Source: an uncultured Collinsella sp.
GTDB taxonomy: Bacteria; Actinomycetota; Coriobacteriia; Coriobacteriales; Coriobacteriaceae
Reading direction: 5' to 3'
DNA length: 32,506 bases
Assembly (NCBI GenBank): GCA_958438955.1
Contig: CAUBTS010000015.1
Location: 1-32,506, forward strand
Part shown: positions 30,260 through 32,506 of the stretch, in pieces
How the letters are laid out: every line of letters starts with the position of its first letter
Position numbering within the stretch: the first letter of the stretch is position 1
Position numbers and translations under genes: made by a program
The notes under the pieces: model-generated
What the model was told of the DNA's origin: nothing
The model's database searches: none
Seen by the model: only the letters and a program-made list of their open reading frames with translations

Positions 30260-32506
30260 ATGACACTCGTATCCAAGACCTTTGAGCTGTACGGCAAGAC
30301 CTACACCTTTGAGTCCGGCGAGCTTGCCAAGCAGGCCACTGGCGCCTGTCTGGTCAAGCAGGGCGACACCACGATGCTCGATACCGTGGTCGTCTCCAAG
30401 GAGCGCAAGAACTATGACTTCTTCCCGCTGACCGTCGACTTCAACGAGAAGATGTACGCTGCCGGCCGCATCCCGGGTGGCTACCTCAAGCGTGAGGGCC
30501 GTCCCAGCGAGAAGGCCACGCTCACCGCGCGCATGATCGACCGTCCGATTCGCCCGAGCTTCCCGGACGGCTTCCGCAACGAGGTACACATTGTCGCTAC
30601 CTCGCTTGTCGCCGACCAGGTCAACCCCTTCGACGTCATCAACGTCATGGGTGCCTCCCTGGCCATGACGCTCGGCGGCGTGCCCTTCGAGGGCCCGCTT
30701 GCCTGCGTGCGCATCGGCCGTAACGTGGAGACCGGCGAGTTTATCGTCAATCCCACCTACGAGGAGCGCGAGAACTCCGATCTGGACCTGGAGCTGGGCG
30801 GCTCTGCCGACTTCATCTCGATGGTCGAGGCCGGCGCCGAGGAGATCTCCGAGGACGACATGCTCGCCGCCATGAAGTTTGGCCAGGAGGCCCTTGCTGC
30901 CTTCTGCCAGGCTCAGGACGAGTTCGTTGCCGAGTGGGAGCAGGTCAACGGACCCATCGTCAAGAAGGAGTACCCGCTCGATCAGCCCGTCGAGGAGGTC
31001 CAGGAGCGCATCTTCGCCCACTACGACGAGATGGCAGCCGCCTTGCGCGACGCCGACAAGCTCTCCCGTATCGGCAAGGTCGAGGCTCTGAAGGAGTCCA
31101 TCCGCGCCGAGTTCACCGAGGAGGAGCAGGCTGCTTGGGAGCGCGAGATCCCCGTGGCGCTCAAGAAGCTCGAGAAGAAGGCCATGCGCACTATGGTCGT
31201 CGAGACCGGCGAGCGCGTCGACGGCCGTGCCGCCGACGAGATCCGTCCCATCATGGTGAAGGACAACTACCTGCCGCTCGTTCACGGCTCCGGTCTGTTC
31301 CAGCGCGGCCAGACCCAGGTGCTCTCCGTCCTGTCGCTCGGCATGCTCAACGAGGGCCAGCGTCTGGATACCATCGAGCCCACCGAGGGCAAGCGCTACA
31401 TGCACCACTACAACTTCCCGCCGTTCTGCACCGGCGAGACCGGCCGCATGGGCAGCCCCAAGCGTCGCGAGATCGGTCACGGCAATCTGGCAGAGCGCGC
31501 TCTGCTTCCGGTGCTTCCCGACGAGAACGAGTTCCCCTACGCCATCCGCGTCGTCTCCGAGGTCATGGAGTCCAACGGCTCCTCTTCGATGGCTTCGACC
31601 TGCGGTTCTACGCTCGCCCTTATGGACGGCGGCGTGCCCATTAAGCGCCCGGTCTCCGGTATCGCCATGGGCCTGATCCAGGAGGAGGGTAAGACCGTGG
31701 TCCTGTCCGACATCCAGGGTCTCGAGGACTTCCTGGGCGACATGGACTTTAAGGTCACCGGCACCACCGAGGGCATCACCGCCCTGCAGATGGACAACAA
31801 GGCCACCGGCCTCACCTTCGACATCCTGGCCCGCGCCCTGCAGCAGGCCAAGGAGGGTCGCGCCTTCATCCTGCAGAAGATGCTCGATGTGATCCCCGAG
31901 CCGCGCCACACCACACGCAGCACCGCTCCGCGCATCGTCTCCATCCAGGTCCCGACCGACAAGATCCGCGACGTCATCGGTTCCGGCGGTAAGGTCATCC
32001 GCGGTATTCAGGACGAGACCGGCGCTTCGGTCGACATCCAGGAGGACGGCACCGTCTTTGTCGGCGGCACCGGCGAGTCCGTGGACCAGGCCGTCGAGCG
32101 TATCAAGCTCATCATCAAGGTTCCCGAGCCGGGCGAGGAGTACACCGGTCGCGTGGTCTCCATCCAGCCCTTCGGCGCCTTCGTCAACCTGCTGCCCGGT
32201 AAGGACGGCCTGCTGCACATCTCCCGCGTCGCCAAGGGCCGCGTGGAGAAGGTCGAGGACGTCCTCAATGTGGGCGACGAGGTCAAGGTCGTCGTCATCG
32301 AAGTCGATGACCGCGGCAAGATTTCGCTCGATCGTCTGGATAAGCCCGAGGCCCCGGCTCGCGCCGAGGGTGCCTCAGAGGGCGACGGCGAGCACTTCCA
32401 GCGCCGTGAGCGTCCGCGTCGCGAGCGCTCCGAGCGCAGCGACCGTCCGCGCCGTCCCGGCGACAACGGAGGCCGCAAGCCCCGCCGTCACCACGACGCC
32501 GAGTAA
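30260..32506 (+). CDS. pnp: Polyribonucleotide nucleotidyltransferase (PNPase)
   Basis: 748 residues. Two RNase PH-like domains joined by a helical linker (the second starts near 335, active-site region SSSMASTCGSTLALMDGGV), a KH domain with IGSGGKVIRG (573-582) and an S1 domain (about 627-695). It degrades RNA 3' to 5' using phosphate and, in reverse, adds tails. The C-terminus beyond S1 is an Arg-rich tail with 13 arginines in the last 35 residues, probably disordered and RNA-binding. ATG 30260 has AAGGAG 6 nt upstream. The stop TAA is the last three bases of the window, so the gene is complete. Confidence 0.98.
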   Translation: MTLVSKTFELYGKTYTFESGELAKQATGACLVKQGDTTMLDTVVVSKERKNYDFFPLTVDFNEKMYAAGRIPGGYLKREGRPSEKATLTARMIDRPIRPSFPDGFRNEVHIVATSLVADQVNPFDVINVMGASLAMTLGGVPFEGPLACVRIGRNVETGEFIVNPTYEERENSDLDLELGGSADFISMVEAGAEEISEDDMLAAMKFGQEALAAFCQAQDEFVAEWEQVNGPIVKKEYPLDQPVEEVQERIFAHYDEMAAALRDADKLSRIGKVEALKESIRAEFTEEEQAAWEREIPVALKKLEKKAMRTMVVETGERVDGRAADEIRPIMVKDNYLPLVHGSGLFQRGQTQVLSVLSLGMLNEGQRLDTIEPTEGKRYMHHYNFPPFCTGETGRMGSPKRREIGHGNLAERALLPVLPDENEFPYAIRVVSEVMESNGSSSMASTCGSTLALMDGGVPIKRPVSGIAMGLIQEEGKTVVLSDIQGLEDFLGDMDFKVTGTTEGITALQMDNKATGLTFDILARALQQAKEGRAFILQKMLDVIPEPRHTTRSTAPRIVSIQVPTDKIRDVIGSGGKVIRGIQDETGASVDIQEDGTVFVGGTGESVDQAVERIKLIIKVPEPGEEYTGRVVSIQPFGAFVNLLPGKDGLLHISRVAKGRVEKVEDVLNVGDEVKVVVIEVDDRGKISLDRLDKPEAPARAEGASEGDGEHFQRRERPRRERSERSDRPRRPGDNGGRKPRRHHDAE

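Noticed and set aside
30212..32218. Open frame of 668 codons on the minus strand
   Set aside because: Antisense to pnp, repetitive Leu/Asp/Gly-rich translation, no domain.

Overview
The window is a stretch of conserved bacterial chromosome, G+C-rich, with almost every gene recognisable. An actinobacterial-type integration host factor next to gmk and rpoZ, a fermentative AdhE, a class 1B (PyrK/PyrD) dihydroorotate dehydrogenase and a PyrR-led pyr operon together suggest an anaerobic actinobacterium of the class Coriobacteriia, most like Collinsella. This assignment is inference from gene content and protein style, not from a database search.

Layout. The left end (14-3516, minus strand) holds a small APH/choline-kinase-like phosphotransferase downstream of adhE. 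Between adhE and rpmB sits a REP-associated tyrosine transposase (RAYT) whose 49-bp flanks are near-perfect inverted copies of each other (3669-4707). rpmB (minus) follows, with its own terminator and an extended -10 promoter. A 451-bp divergent region carries the structured leader of the pyrimidine operon pyrR-pyrB-pyrC-pyrK-pyrD-pyrF (5452-10775), which makes UMP from carbamoyl phosphate except for the PyrE step; carAB and pyrE are not here. After a long hairpin comes mihF-gmk-rpoZ-thiI (11015-13425), closed by a strong terminator. Next are the DNA-uptake genes comEA-comEC and holA (13639-17693), then rpsT with a possible attenuator leader, and lepA, which looks leaderless, followed by dusB and hemW. 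The right part follows the common actinobacterial order (hemW, a chaperone locus, phoH-ybeY-dgkA-era-recO). Here the place usually held by hrcA is taken by a second DnaJ paralogue with a membrane-spanning C-terminus, and mtaB stands where rsmE is often found. rpsO and pnp close the window; pnp ends on the last base.

How the genes work together. Most genes serve core information processing: ribosomal proteins L28, S20 and S15, the LepA/Era GTPases, YbeY, PNPase, tRNA modification by ThiI, DusB and MtaB, RNA polymerase omega, and the polymerase III delta subunit. They are mixed with nucleotide synthesis (pyr, gmk) and DNA uptake and repair (comEA, comEC, recO). Genes are tightly packed, with frequent start/stop overlaps that imply translational coupling.

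The most noteworthy items are the membrane-anchored DnaJ-like protein, the RAYT with its inverted flanks, the pyr and rpsT leader structures, a shared extended -10 (GTGCTATAGT) at ribosomal-protein genes, a promoter box shared by lepA and the first dnaJ, and a palindromic operator-like site upstream of adhE. No tRNA, rRNA, CRISPR array or prophage was seen.
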